From: Beta vulgaris subsp. vulgaris
Lineage: Eukaryota; Streptophyta; Magnoliopsida; Caryophyllales; Amaranthaceae
Length of the DNA stretch: 64,000 nt
Direction: 5' to 3'
Assembly (NCBI RefSeq): GCF_026745355.1
Contig: NC_079202.1
Span: 26,028,123-26,092,122, forward strand
Position 1 is the stretch's first letter. Each line of letters opens with the position of its first letter. This document shows, piece by piece, positions 21,224 through 32,295 of the stretch. The notes beneath the pieces were generated by a model that was not told the DNA's origin, searched no databases, and was given only the letters and a program-made list of their open reading frames with translations. The position numbers and the translations under genes were made by a program.

Positions 21224-21512
21224 CCCTAGCCGTAGTCTTCTCTATTAAAGGCTTGCACTCTTGATAAAAGAGCTTCCTAGTTGTGAGAGGCACTCCTAAG
21301 TACTTAATAGGGAAAGTACCCATAGGCACCTGAGTAATAAGCTGAAGAGCAAGCTTCTCATCTTCAGAATCACCAGCAATATACAAGTTATTCTTCGCTA
21401 TGTTTGCCACAAGACCTGAAGCATAAGAAAACTTGCTAAAAGCATCAAACAGCAACTGAAGTGAGCTATGATCAGCCCCGGCAAACATGAGAAGGTCATT
21501 AGCAAACATCAA
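21224..21512 (-). pseudogene. LINE (L1-type non-LTR) reverse transcriptase fragment
   Basis: The minus-strand frame of about 97 codons has the LINE RT block MFANDLLMF, then SYASGLVANIAKNNLY, then PIKYLGVPLTTRKL and PLIEKTTARV. All are conserved blocks of plant L1 RT. The catalytic motif, normally FADD, reads FAND, so one catalytic aspartate is lost. The fragment ends at the LTR boundary on one side and at about 21512 on the other. No 5' or 3' part of the LINE is nearby. Confidence 0.85.
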
Positions 21513-21539
21513 GTGTGTGATATGAAACCTTTCACATCA

Positions 21540-22227
21540 GTTCAAACCATATTCATGAAAAAGGGGCTTTGTGTGCGAACTGGTTTGAACTTGTTTTATA
21601 CCCAATGTGGATAGTGAGATACTTCAATGAAACATGCGTCTAGTTGCTTTTTGACTTCCTCTTTTATTTTAAGAGCAACGTCAGGTTTCATGCGTCTCAA
21701 TTTTTGATTGACGGGTTTTATGGTGGGATCGAGAGGTATATGGTGTTCAACGATCTCACGGTCTACACCTGGCATATCTCTGTATGACCAGGCAAAGACA
21801 TCGTGAACTGTTTGAGCGTGTTGATTAGATCATTACGCTCTTGTGGCGATAGTGTTAGTCCAATTTTTATATCTTTAGGTTCTTCCTCTGTATTAGTATT
21901 GATGTTTATTGTTTCTGTTTCTTCGATTATTAGGGTTCGATTTTCATTCTCTTCCATTGCTTTAATTAATTCAATATATTCATTTGATTCGTTTTCATTA
22001 TCTGAATTATTTGCAGCAGAACAAACTATGGATGGAGAATGCATATACTCGGTAATAGTAGCCATTTCATTGAATTCAGAAAGCAATACATCATAAAGAG
22101 ATTCGATGGGTGGTGGAATCTCTGACTCAATCCTAATTACATCATTATTAGAACTAAGCACATTGTTGCTACAAACAGACTCAGAAACAAAATCAGGCTC
22201 GTCTTCAGATACGGGCTCTTCGAACAT
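21540..22227 (-). pseudogene. Start of RT and acidic linker of the Ogre/Tat-type element (minus strand)
   Basis: The open frame 22227-21763 is an acidic linker rich in Glu, Ser and Asn. It continues after a frame change near 21790 into the entrance of reverse transcriptase (FAWSYRDMPG, IPLDPTIKPVNQKLRRMKP, then KEEVKKQLDA). The match ends near 21605, where a stop and unrelated sequence begin, so the catalytic half of RT is absent. Confidence 0.78.
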
Positions 22228-22323
22228 AGGTCCTTCGCCTATAGAGATTTCCTTAGCTTCCCCGTCGCGGTCAACCCACTTGAATATCTGCCTCCATCCT
22301 TGCTCGATGTGAGAGGGTGATGG

Positions 22324-22824
22324 CTAGATGAATAGAGAAGGGTCGAAATTTGGGCTCCGGGTTATTTGAGAGAAGAGGTGATTCTGGCTTATGGGTGGTG
22401 TCCTTTCCTGTCCAAAGAGAATGCCTAAAGCCCTTGGACCCAAGCTGTCTAGGGGTGGAAACTTGGGCTTGTTAGGGAGGAATGCTCCCTCGTTTAAGAA
22501 AGAACAATCATGGAAAATTTCGAATCCAGGAACTGTCTTCCCTAAATGAACCATGTAGCAAGGTTCAGCAAAGCCATAGTGGGGGTAATCATCTCCTTCC
22601 TTTATGAATTGTCCATTGAGAGTGAATGGATAGGGGAGAAGATCCCGTTTTCTGGCTTGTTTAGCCATGTCAATGGCATTTTCGAGCTCCTCTTTAGTAG
22701 GCTTGTAGCCTAAGCCGAAAAGATCGTTCTTAAAACTAGGGACAAAGGGATGAATGATTCCTTTGCCTTGTCTTGCAAGGGGAATTCCTGGAAAGTATCC
22801 CTTTTGTAGCATCATAGTATTCAC
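22324..22824 (-). pseudogene. Protease-RT linker segment of the Ogre/Tat-type element
   Basis: The 166-codon minus frame starts with MMLQKGYFPGIPLARQGKG and contains FGLGYKPT, segments that sit between protease and RT in Ogre-like elements. The rest (CYMVHLGKTVPGFEIFHDCS and beyond) has no known catalytic motif. A stop at 22324 separates it from the acidic linker. Confidence 0.7.
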
Positions 22825-22892
22825 GACTATGTGTGCTCGAGGGTCAAGTGTAAGTGGTTCTATGTCTTCGGTTTCAATGGTGTTGATATCCT

Positions 22893-23528
22893 CTATATAG
22901 AAACCCCATACATTTTCAGAATTTGAGCCTTGAGTAACTTCGGCAATAGTTTTCCTTTTGTTGTTTCTAACTTGATTGCAGAAGCTAGGATAGTTACAAT
23001 AGACCCATAATGGTGAAGTTGTACCATTTGATGAAGCGATGAAGGGACCGCATTCAGGTCATGGAGCCATGGGCGTCCTAGCAAAAGATTGAAGATTGGC
23101 TTTATATCCATGACATGGAATAAAGTATTTCTTTCAATCTCTCCCGTTTTGAGAAGCAAAGGGAAAGTGCCAATGATTTCTCTTCGGGAATTATCATAAG
23201 CTCTTATGCTTTGTTGAGAGAGCTTATAATTTTGAAGTGTTAGGCCTAAGTCCTGGGCCGTTCTTAGTGGCATGACATTAACAGCAGAGCCATTGTCCAC
23301 TAGAGTGAGGGGAACCATTTTTCCAAGGCACCGGACATTAAGGTAGAGAGCCTTGTTATGGTTGACACCTTCAGGAGGTAAGTCCTTATTTGTGAAGGTG
23401 ATGTGGGAATCGCCTCTTTCAGTAGTCAAAAGGTTGACTACTTGTTCGGGAGTTGTCGTTGCTGGTACGTTCATTTTCGTTAAAGCATTAATAAGTGCAA
23501 TGCGGTGCTCCCTAGATGAAGTTAACAA
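22893..23528 (-). pseudogene. Aspartic protease domain of the Ogre/Tat-type element
   Basis: The 211-codon minus frame contains the catalytic-loop region LTLVDNGSAVNVMP (near 23290), where D-N-G replaces the usual D-T/S-G, as is common in Ogre relatives. A hydrophobic LLLGRPWLHD block lies near 23090-23060. The element's protease would cut the gag-pol polyprotein. A stop near 23530 breaks it from gag. Confidence 0.8.
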
Positions 23529-23531
23529 TTG

Positions 23532-25358
23532 TCATATGTTGACGTCGGCTTTCATCTTCTGCAATTGTTTAATGATGGGATTTTCGGTCATGATTTTCGG
23601 TTGAGTAGGTTGAGTGGCTTCAACCTCTAGAATGATGGTAGGTGCATTATTTCGAGGTGGAGCATCCTTTTGGTAAATGCGGCCTGACCTAGTGAGATGT
23701 TGTATGGCCTCTATTTCTTTTGTTTCCTTGCTTTGCCAAAAGGTAGATGGATCACTTAGATGAAGTGGTGGAGGTATAGTTGCATTAGCATTGCTAATGT
23801 AGATATCCTCCTCATCATCATCCCATATTCCACATATTAGATTGGATGGGAGATGGACAGTGATGTTGGGAGTGCCAACATTAGTGATGTATGCAGAAGA
23901 GTCGAATTCTCCTTCCTCCTCAAGGATTATAGCATGTATTCCCAAGGGATTGGAGTTGTTACTAGGCTTGAGAGCTTGTGGAGGAACTGGCAAGCTTTCA
24001 TCTTCGATCATGTCTTAGATGACATGCTTAAGAACCCAGCATTAATCAGTGTCGTGGCCGTTTCCTCGATGGTACTTGCAATAAGCATGAGCATTGAATC
24101 GAGCAATCCTCTTGTCTTCTGGCGGATCCGGAGTAGGGCCTACGGGTGATATGCGCTTCTGAGCTTGAAGGCGTTCTAAGGCTTGAGCGTAAGTCATACC
24201 GAGAGAGGTAAGGGTTCTGCCACGTTGCCATCTGTTCCTCGAAGGTTGTCCCACAGCATGCACCTCAATGTGCTTTGTGCTAGAGGACTCAGTCTTTCTG
24301 TTTGGAGGCCCTTTACTAACAGTGTTTTGGGGTTTCCATTGCTTGGCCTTGAGCAAGTCGTCTTCTATTTTTATGCCCACGTCATAGACCCTTTTGAAGG
24401 AGTCTAGGCCAAGATATCGCAAGTGTTGTTTGTACGAGTCAGTAAGATTGTCGACAAACTTTTGCACGAGCTCAGAATCAGAAGGGCGATGGACCATTTT
24501 AGTGGCCTTTTCGCGCCATCTTGAGTAAAAAGTTGTGAAGCCTTCATTCTCCTTTTGTTTCAGTACTTCTAGCTCACGCAGAGTGACTTGGAAGTCTGTA
24601 TTGCAGGAGTATTGAGATAGGAAGGCTTTAGTCACATCATCCCAAGTAGAGATTCCTTTGGGATCAAGTGACTAGAACTAATTCAGTGGAATCGATTCTA
24701 GTGACATAGGGAAAACCGACGCATAGAGATCTGGGTCGACTCCCTTCAATGTCATGCATCCTTAAAAGCTTCGCAAGTGATGCACAGGATTATCTGTCGA
24801 TTTGAACTTTGGAATGTCCGCAGTGGCAAATTGTTCAGGGAGAGTTGCTCCCAAAGGTCGAGCATAGTCATATTGGAAGTACCTTTCGGGATTGGTAATC
24901 CTTGTGACCATGTTTTCTAGCTGTTTAACCCTGTCAGGATTATTTGCAGCATTCTCCTCGTCGAGCTCGGTTTCAAGTTGAGCAAGGCGAGCAGTAAGTT
25001 CATTGATTTGTTGCTCAGTACTACTCTCACCCATGATTGCTGAAGGAGATGATGGAGGGATATCGGAAGAAGAAGAGGAAGATGAACTAGTAGAGGAAGG
25101 GTCAGGAGTCGGCGAAAAATGAAATGTAGCTATGGTGGGATTAGAAAGGTCTGAAAGTTGTTGTAAGGAAAGGTCAAAGGGGACAGGAACACGTTGTGTT
25201 GGAGAAGGTGGATTGGAACAAGGTTGGTTGAAGATGGGATTGAGGGAACGATTATACGCAGAGAGACGCGCTTCTTCGCTACTAGTTGTTCGACGTAATC
25301 GAGAAGATCCAATACGTCGCCAAGTGGTACTAGTTCTCCTAGGAAATTTTAAAACCAT
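23532..25358 (-). pseudogene. Gag of the Ogre/Tat-type element (minus strand)
   Basis: Three frames make up gag. 25358-24762 starts with an Arg/Ser-rich N-terminus, then a Ser/Pro-rich stretch and a coiled coil (INELTARLAQLETELDEEN). 24635-24042 holds the gag core (AFLSQYSCNTDF, FYSRWREKA, LRYLGLDSFKRVYDVG) and ends in the zinc-binding CKYHRGNGHDTD. 24011-23532 is an acidic linker with ITRSGRIYQ-like sequence leading toward protease. Stops near 24762, 24675 and 24670 and between the frames disable it. The same core occurs in the + strand element at 31170-31900 (YCKYHQGNDHSTEDC), so the two are relatives. Confidence 0.82.
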
Positions 25359-26429
25359 ATTTTAGGACTCAAATGTTTAAATTTTAAAATTCATTTAAGA
25401 CACCTAATGCAGTAGTTGGACTCTTAGTTGAACTTCCTAGAGATCCATTAGAATTGGGCTAAGCTAAGATGATCCAAAGCAAAGGCATGGATTAAATTAG
25501 CAAGGCCCTAAACCATAGGTCCATATTAATCATGGATTCGAGATCGAACAAGCAATATGAGCCTATGTCCTTGGATTGACCTATCCTAATGGGCTTGCTA
25601 GCACAAACATGGCTACAAAGAAGGAATGACGCATACTAAGGAAGTTTCCTCTTTTGAAAGAAACTAAATTAGTACTGGCCAAAGATGGAAACTTGCTAAA
25701 CACTCCTAAAATAGCATGGATAATTAAGGCAATAAAAACTTTAGGAAAGATATCCACAACTTCCTAAGATAGAAAGGACGAAGTTGATAGGTTTCCTTCT
25801 ATAGTTATTGCAAAACTTTCCGCTTTCGGGAATGGTTAGCAAGGATCCGAACCTCTAGTAGTCAACATAGAAGATCCTATAGTCTAGCATATACAAAGCA
25901 CATAACACATAGATGACATGATAAGCAAGCACAAGCACATGCACATGGGTCAACATTCCTAGCCAATGTTCTAAGGGTGCTAATGGTTGGTTTGGTTAAT
26001 GGTTAGGCCAAGGATCCCACTACTAAAGGAAAGTCTACCGAGTTGCTTCATGATGCTGCCTACATGTTTTATGCATAAATAGGCGCACACCATAAGTTGC
26101 ACGATCAGAACTAACCCACATCCAAAACCTACAGTGTAGGCAGGAAAACATAGTGGTCGGAATAAGGTCTCGCTTGCAAACTTAGAGGCCGAATGGGCTC
26201 AATTTCGATGTGCACGAAAACCTCCCCTAAGGGTGAGTAAGCCACAAAGGACTTGGGTAAAATAGGGTGCCTTAGCATTCTCCGGCTCATCGCGGACGAT
26301 GCGCGTTTCGGATGTATGCAAAATATGATGCAATGCAAACAGTTTATATCTAAGATTATCATATTGTAAAGATCGATTTTAAGCGCATAATTATTTTTGT
26401 TCGACAAAACAGGACAAAATTATTTTTTT
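25359..26429. other. Gag leader of the minus-strand Ogre-type element
   Basis: No coding domain is seen. It lies between the gag start and the GC-rich repeated leader. Confidence 0.4.
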
Positions 26430-27075
26430 TACTGGGCGCACGTGGCACTTGCGCAGGGTGGGCGCCACTGCCACGTGCGCCAGTAGTGGAATTTTAAATT
26501 TTTTTTTTTTAATTTACGGAAACTGTTCAAAAACTGAACCCAGAACGGCAACATAAAGCCAGCGCTAGTGAGGCCTGCGCTGGGCTTAATTAAATTTTTT
26601 TTTTGTTTTTTTTTTCAGTACAGCATATATTCTACAGATCTGAAGAATTAACCCGGCGCGGCTGGCATATGCGCTTCAGGAAAATTCACTTTTTCTATTT
26701 TTTTGGCTTGCGTAATTTCATAAAATTTGCACAAACTCGAAACAGGCCCAGAATAAGGTAGCGCAACTGGTAGGTGCGCTGCCTTATCCCCCTCTTTTTT
26801 TTTTTGAAAAAGTTTAATTTTTATTCCAGATCTGTCTAGTATTGGCGCGACTGGTACGTGCGCAACAGAAAAAATTAATTTTTCTGTTTTATTCCGATTT
26901 GCGTAATTTGTAAAAATTTGCACAAACGCGAAAAACAGGAACAAGTAGGCAGCGCTACTGGCAGGTGTGCTACGTACCTTTTCACTTTTCATTGCAGATC
27001 GACATAAGAGTGTTACGTCGAGATATTTCCGTAAGAAAACAGGCAGCGCAGGTGGTATGTGCGCTGAGTTTTCTG
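26430..27075 (-). repeat. Degenerate repeat with GCGC...GCGC hairpin cores in the leader of the Ogre-type element
   Basis: Short GC-rich cores of the form GCGC-(about 12-14 nt with CTGGTANGT)-GCGC occur near 26434-26485, 26565, 26655, 26760, 26845, 26953 and 27045, each in a T-rich context. Two longer units (about 26651-26790 and 26843-26990) share GCGTAATTT, AATTTGCACAAAC and the core, with a period near 192 bp. The first block also contains a longer inverted pair, GGCGCACGTGGCA and TGCCACGTGCGCC. Confidence 0.72.
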
Positions 27076-27140
27076 ATTTGTCGAACCTTTCAAGTCTCTT
27101 CCTCTTCTTTCAAAATTCTGGTAATGCAGAAATCGAAAGG

Positions 27141-27158
27141 TCCCCAGTGAAGTCGCCA
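27141..27158 (-). promoter_or_regulatory. Primer binding site of the minus-strand Ogre-type element
   Basis: The minus strand reads TGGCGACTTCACTGGGGA, one base after the LTR end. The related form TGGCGACTCCGCTGGGGA is the Ogre-type tRNA-Arg primer site as I recall it. The same 18 bases occur on the + strand at 29386. Confidence 0.82.
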
Positions 27159-27159
27159 C

Positions 27160-28474
27160 TGTAGGAGATGCAGATGAAAATCCCCCCAAGGGGTCCAGAA
27201 CCGAGTTTCTATGTTTAGGCTCGATTGCTGGAAGCAAGCAAAAAGGGAAGAAAACAAGGCAGAATGTGCACATGCAAGCCAAATTGAAGTTGCCAATGAG
27301 TATTAAGGGACAAACTCATAAACCGCGAATTGCACGATTTTCCCGCAATGACTCCATTAATGGTCTGTGAAACCATAGTGTGGGTTCGGGGATGATGGTA
27401 CCAATGTGATAGAGTGTATCACATTAGCCCGCAAAAGCGGCCTCTACTTGGTTCGATCAAAACAATAAAACAATCAAAAATATCATGCAATTCAAAAGCC
27501 AATGTTACAATATATAAAATTATAGATCTTGATGATTCAAAGCATAAAACTATTTTTAGGTCAGATCTGATTATTAAACATAGTTTTGAATAATAGGAGC
27601 CTAAAACATGCTTAGATTTGTCCAAGTTTTCTGATTTAGGTGATCAAGCAATTTAGATTTAATGTTAAACAATTACTATAGTGATTTGAGGGAGATTCTC
27701 ATAAACTTACAGAATTCGCCTTTTAAAACAAGATGAGCGCCTCGAAGTTTCAGCAATCTTCTTTGCCAGATCTTAAAACTAAGTATTTTGTGAAGTATTT
27801 TATTCTATGAAAAAACCCTAGAAAACTCTTTCATAAAAATTTGTATCTGATGTTGTCCTTTCAAAACTCGTCCCCTTCTGCTATGTGTATGCAGAGGGGT
27901 TTTATAATAAAATTTGTGAAAAATGTAGGAAACCCTAGCCGATCTAATTTCGGATAATTTCCTTAGAAATAAGATAAAAATCGTCCAGAATCTGAGCAGA
28001 GAATAAGATAATTGCCTCTGTGCCAGTTTTGTTCTTGTAAAATCCGATTTTTGGTATTTTTGTATTTTTTTAAAAAAAAGTAAAAATAAAAATAAAAATA
28101 AAAATAAAATAAAATGAAATGAAATATTTAAGAAAAATTGAAATAAATAAAATTAATTAAAAACAATTAATTTTGTAAATTCCGATTTTAAAATGAAATA
28201 AAAACTAATTTTCATAAAATAATTAAAACCTTTTCAATCGGCAAGAGGATCTCTTCTCCTTACTCATTTATACTTGATAATAGCGTTTACAATGTTGTAA
28301 GATGAACATTATTGTCACAAAAATGCTAAAAGTAGCATTGTAGCTCAATTAAAATAATTGAGGTTTTCTGTGACTTAACATCAACTCAAAAATAAGCTTG
28401 AATATTTAATAAATGAATGATGTTAATATTCACTAGGATGTGACTAATTAGGACGACAAAATTAGGCGTCTACA
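27160..28474 (-). repeat. 5' LTR of the minus-strand Ogre-type element
   Basis: The minus-strand ends are TGTAGACGCC at 28474 and CTCCTACA at 27160, 1315 bp. A minus-strand TATA-like ATTATAAAACCCC lies near 27910-27898. An AAAAT/AAATA microsatellite occupies about 28076-28130. The 3' LTR is not in the window because the left end of the element is lost near 21540. Confidence 0.75.
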
Positions 28475-29383
28475 CCTATAAATACGCCTCGTCGGCCTCC
28501 GTTTTAGAGGACTTCTTTTTCAAGAGCTGGTCGAACCCTAACACCTCTCTCTCTCTCTCTCTCACACTCTTCTAAAAACCTCCAAACACTTTCAAAACAC
28601 CTCAAAACACTTTCAAATTCAACTTTCATCAACTTCCTAGTGACACTTTGAGCATAATTCAAGATCGTTTTGACCGCCGCATACATTAATCTTGACTTAA
28701 TTCAACTTTGAGTTTTAATTAAATTATTAAAAAATGTAGAAACTCACGTAACTCAAGTTCTTCATGTAAATATGTAGGAATTAATTGAACTTCCACTAAC
28801 TTTAATTAATAATAAATTTACTTTTATCATTATTATTATTATGCATGACTTTTGTATAGTATTTTGTATCATCACCTTTATTCTTGTTTAATCAAGACCG
28901 AAATTTTATGTGAATCACGTTAAAGTCAGATAAATATGGACGACCGGATTTAGGTACCGTATTAATTTGATTAATCTCAAAGTGATCACATTATTTAGGA
29001 TAGGTAGTAATTCTTTGTAATAGTAACTCACCCTGTAAATAATTTTTAATATTAGAGGGTGCTTTAAGGACAAAATTGCTAAGTTGTTTGTATTTAATAA
29101 TTGTTATGAATTGGAATTACAATGAGACCGAGTAGAGGCCACTACAGGCGGGCGGATTTGGGTCAAAGATTCAATCCATACCCTGTCCCCGAACCCAAGA
29201 ACTGGTTACTGGACCAAATTGTGGGGCCATTTTTTTGGCACCAACGTTTCGGGCGTCCGTGAGATACCTGTATAGTCACGGTGGCGATCCCCTCTCTCGA
29301 CAACATCCCCCAACGCACTCACATGCAGATTCTATGGCTCAATTCCATAACACGATGTAGGCCGATTAATTCGATGTCTACCA
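28475..29383 (+). repeat. 5'-truncated LTR of a + strand Ogre/Tat-type element
   Basis: A strong TATA box (CTATAAATAC, 28481-28490) lies only a few bases from the edge of the neighbouring LTR, followed by a (CT)n leader at 28541-28562. The LTR ends GTCTACCA at 29383 just before the PBS. U3 is therefore missing, apparently removed when the two elements were joined head to head. The block near 29125-29150 (AGTAGAGGCC...GCGGGC) and CCCCGAACCCA near 29187 also occur in the minus-strand LTR, so the families are related. Confidence 0.65.
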
Positions 29384-29385
29384 TT

Positions 29386-29403
29386 TGGCGACTTCACTGG
29401 GGA
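29386..29403 (+). promoter_or_regulatory. Primer binding site of the + strand Ogre/Tat-type element
   Basis: TGGCGACTTCACTGGGGA is identical to the minus-strand element's site at 27158-27141 and lies two bases after the LTR end. It fixes the LTR boundary and the direction of the element. Confidence 0.82.
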
Positions 29404-29992
29404 TATTCACCGTTAGGTTAGTGGACAAACTCGAAAGTCTCGTAATTCCATCATCATATTTTATTGGATTGTGCATATTGCATGTGACCCTCCGAATAGG
29501 GTCACACCTTAGGCTCCCTAGTCTTATTATGGGCATGTTCTATGCTCGAGACTTCCATAAGGGGGGATACTGCCATTAATGCATGTGGTTACTGGATCAC
29601 TTGGACAGGGTCAGTCCCATCCCGTCCATGCCGCATGTGCACGTGTTACTTGATGCATGTACATAAGGGGTATCTCGGTCGTACATCACTTTTTGTGTAG
29701 TGGTGAAATTGGACCCAGCTCTACTCTTAGGCGTGGTATCCTCTTAGACCTAACCCAAGATTGACTATAGCGCATATAGATCCTGACCTTAGGAATATAA
29801 CTTGAACTCTTGTTGTATCATTTTGTGTAACTACTTGTGCATTGTATGGGCTCTAGCCATGTATAAGTTCAAACATTCACTCAAATTCACTCACATTCAT
29901 GTAGACATGGTCGTCTTCTAGTCCATATCATCTAGTCTTAGTCCACAAGCCTTAGCTTTAGGCCATAACCTTTAGTCCATAAGTCCATACTA

Positions 29993-30082
29993 CTTCCTCC
30001 GTTTTTTAATACTTGCAACAAACTAATTTTTTATCCCTCATAAAAATTCCTATTTGTTGCAACCATTGAAAAACGGAGGAAG
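29993..30082. mobile_element. Stowaway-like MITE
   Basis: The 90-bp element has inverted ends CTTCCTCCGTTTTT and AAAAACGGAGGAAG flanked by TA on both sides, plus a longer inverted pair TTGCAAC/GTTGCAA-type inside. It sits in the leader of the + strand gypsy element. Confidence 0.85.
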
Positions 30083-30094
30083 TATAAGCATCGA

Positions 30095-30490
30095 CCTTAG
30101 TCCTCTTTGACCTAAGTTGACTTTGACCTATGCCGACTTTGACCCTAAGTTGACTTTGACCCTTAGTCCACTTTGACTAAAGTTGACTTTGACCTTAAGT
30201 TGACTTTGACCTAAGTTGAATTTGACCCTAGTTGACTTTGACCGTAGTTGACTTTGACCTAAGTTGACATTTTTCCTTAGTTGACTTTGACTTTTAAGTT
30301 CATATGGACTTTGATTTTAGGTCACCTAGACTTTGACCATAGTTGACATAGGTTTTGACCTTAGGTTTTACCCTAGACTTTGACTTTAGACCTTGACCTT
30401 GACCTTAAGGTTTGACCTTAACCTTTAATCACATAGGTTTGACTTTAGCTCATCTAGCTTTGATTTTAAGTCCACATGGGTTTGACTTTA
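30095..30490 (+). repeat. Degenerate minisatellite of AGTTGACTTTGACC units
   Basis: Fifteen to twenty variants of an approximately 17-18 bp unit (AAGTTGACTTTGACCCT) run nearly head to tail between the MITE and the gag start. The array decays into looser copies (TAGGTTTTGACC) after 30340. It lies in the untranslated leader of the element. Confidence 0.85.
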
Positions 30491-30877
30491 GGTTTGATTC
30501 TCACTTAGGCACACCCCTAGCCATGTAAGGGATTCCTTAAGCATCATGTTGTACATTCTCGACTTTCCAAAAAAAAAAAATCCAAAAATAAATAATAAAT
30601 TTTTTTTTCCCAAAGTGGAAGGGCACCATGTATTCATGCATTTTAAGAAAGATGACCATGAAATTAGGGCATACATTCTCATTTCCCATTTGCATCTACA
30701 TACATCTGTGTCATGACTAAGGAAGTAAACTAAGGGTCTAGTTCTTTCCTAAAATAGGATGAAGTTGTCAACAAAACCCCACTCGGTTCAAGGCATCGCA
30801 GAGTCCCTACCATCATTCCTCCACAAAGACAAACCTTCCGAAGGGTTCCGAAATCTAGAGTATCCGAATCATCCATT

Positions 30878-32210
30878 ATGGCTGACGAGAACGCTAAGAG
30901 AATTGTCGAACTTTCCCAAACTGAGGCGAACTTAGTTGACATGATCGCCAGTCTTTCCACTAAGATCAACCAAAATGAGAACACTTCATCTAGCTCCATA
31001 ATCCAGAATGTGGAGAAATTGCTAAGAAGCACATGGACGGGGCCTTTTACTATAAGAACTTAGAAAATGAAAATTCGCCTTCTCCTAAGCTTCCCGAAAA
31101 GTTCTCTGCTGATGATCTCCCATAGTTCAAGCCTATTGACGACCCTCGCTTCCATCTCAAGGATTTTAAGGTGACTTTGGCTCTCAAATGGATCGATCCA
31201 GCATTGTACCAAAAGGTTTGTCCACTTTCTCTTACACTAGTATGTCAGAAATGGTTATTTTCATTGTCGGAAAAAGACACTGCCACATGGGAGGACATGG
31301 AACTTGCTTTTATGGCTTGCTACAAGGGGAACATCCAAACTCAAACCTCTTTTCGTGAACACGAGATCCTCAAGCAAGAGGAAAAGGAAGGGTTTACTAC
31401 ATTTCTCTCTAGATGGAAGGAAACTGCAGCACAATTGGTTCATACTCCACCTGAATCTGAGTTGAACTTTCATATCAAATCTTCAACCAAAATACAGGAA
31501 TCATCTCCGATACATGGGCTTAGAGACTTTCGATAAGGTCTACCACATTGGCATCGCCATTGAAGATGACCTTTTGAAAGAAAACAAGGAAAATAGCAAG
31601 TCGAGATGGAACAAGAAGAGTGACAATCCTAACTCCTTGGATGTGTCTACTGTTCAAACCCAGACACCACAGATTGAGGCACTAACCCAAAAGCCATACA
31701 GGCGCCAACAGCTCAACTACATGCCTCTCAGAATGACCTATGATCAAGCTTTTGAATGTCTTAAAAACAAGGCTATACTCAAGCCAATAGGGCCAACTCC
31801 TGACCCACCACTTGAAAAGTGGTCCTCGAGATGGGGTGCTTCTAAGTATTGCAAGTATCACCAAGGTAATGACCATTCCACTGAAGATTGCTTTGGATTG
31901 AAGGATTTACTCCAAGATATGATTGAGGATGGTAGGCTTCCTATCCGTCCAGGGGCCAAGAAGCTCAACACCAAGACCAAACCTCTTGCTACCCTCATGA
32001 TTGGTGCTGAAGAGGGTATGTTTGATCCTACTAACCTCATAACTCCTATTGGTCAACTGCTTGAAGAAGTCTTCTCCTTGAATTCTGAAGTTCTTCCCAC
32101 CTCTGTTAATGCCTTGTGGGATAGTGATGGCGAAGACGTATGTCATAATTTCTTCACGTCCCATAATGCTGTGACAGGGGAAGACATGCTCTCTCCCGAA
32201 CAAGGATGAA
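30878..32210 (+). pseudogene. Gag of the + strand Ogre/Tat-type element
   Basis: The start MADENAKRIVELSQTEAN at 30878 opens a coiled-coil N-terminus that is broken by a frameshift near 31020. The core continues in other frames (FKVTLALKWIDPALY, then WEDMELAFMACYKGN, FREHEILKQEEKEGFTTFLSRWKE). After another frameshift near 31465 comes MGLETFDKVYHIGIAIEDDLL, and the zinc site CKYHQGNDHSTEDC at about 31850-31890. The acidic tail ends with a stop at 32207. Some further frame-shifted gag-like sequence runs to about 32290, where it meets the DUF4220 fragment. No protease or RT follows on this strand. Related to the minus-strand gag at 24042-24635. Confidence 0.82.
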
Positions 32211-32295
32211 AAGATGGTGCCCATAACCACACGGTTGGACCAAGCCTTTACAATGCTTGACGGGTTGCCTTCTAAAATTAGCAGCATGGAGTTTC

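Noticed and set aside
26648..26992. 114-codon minus-strand ORF and its + strand partners at 26965-27164
   Set aside because: They fall in the repeated leader of the Ogre-type element, and the peptide repeats follow the 192-bp unit.
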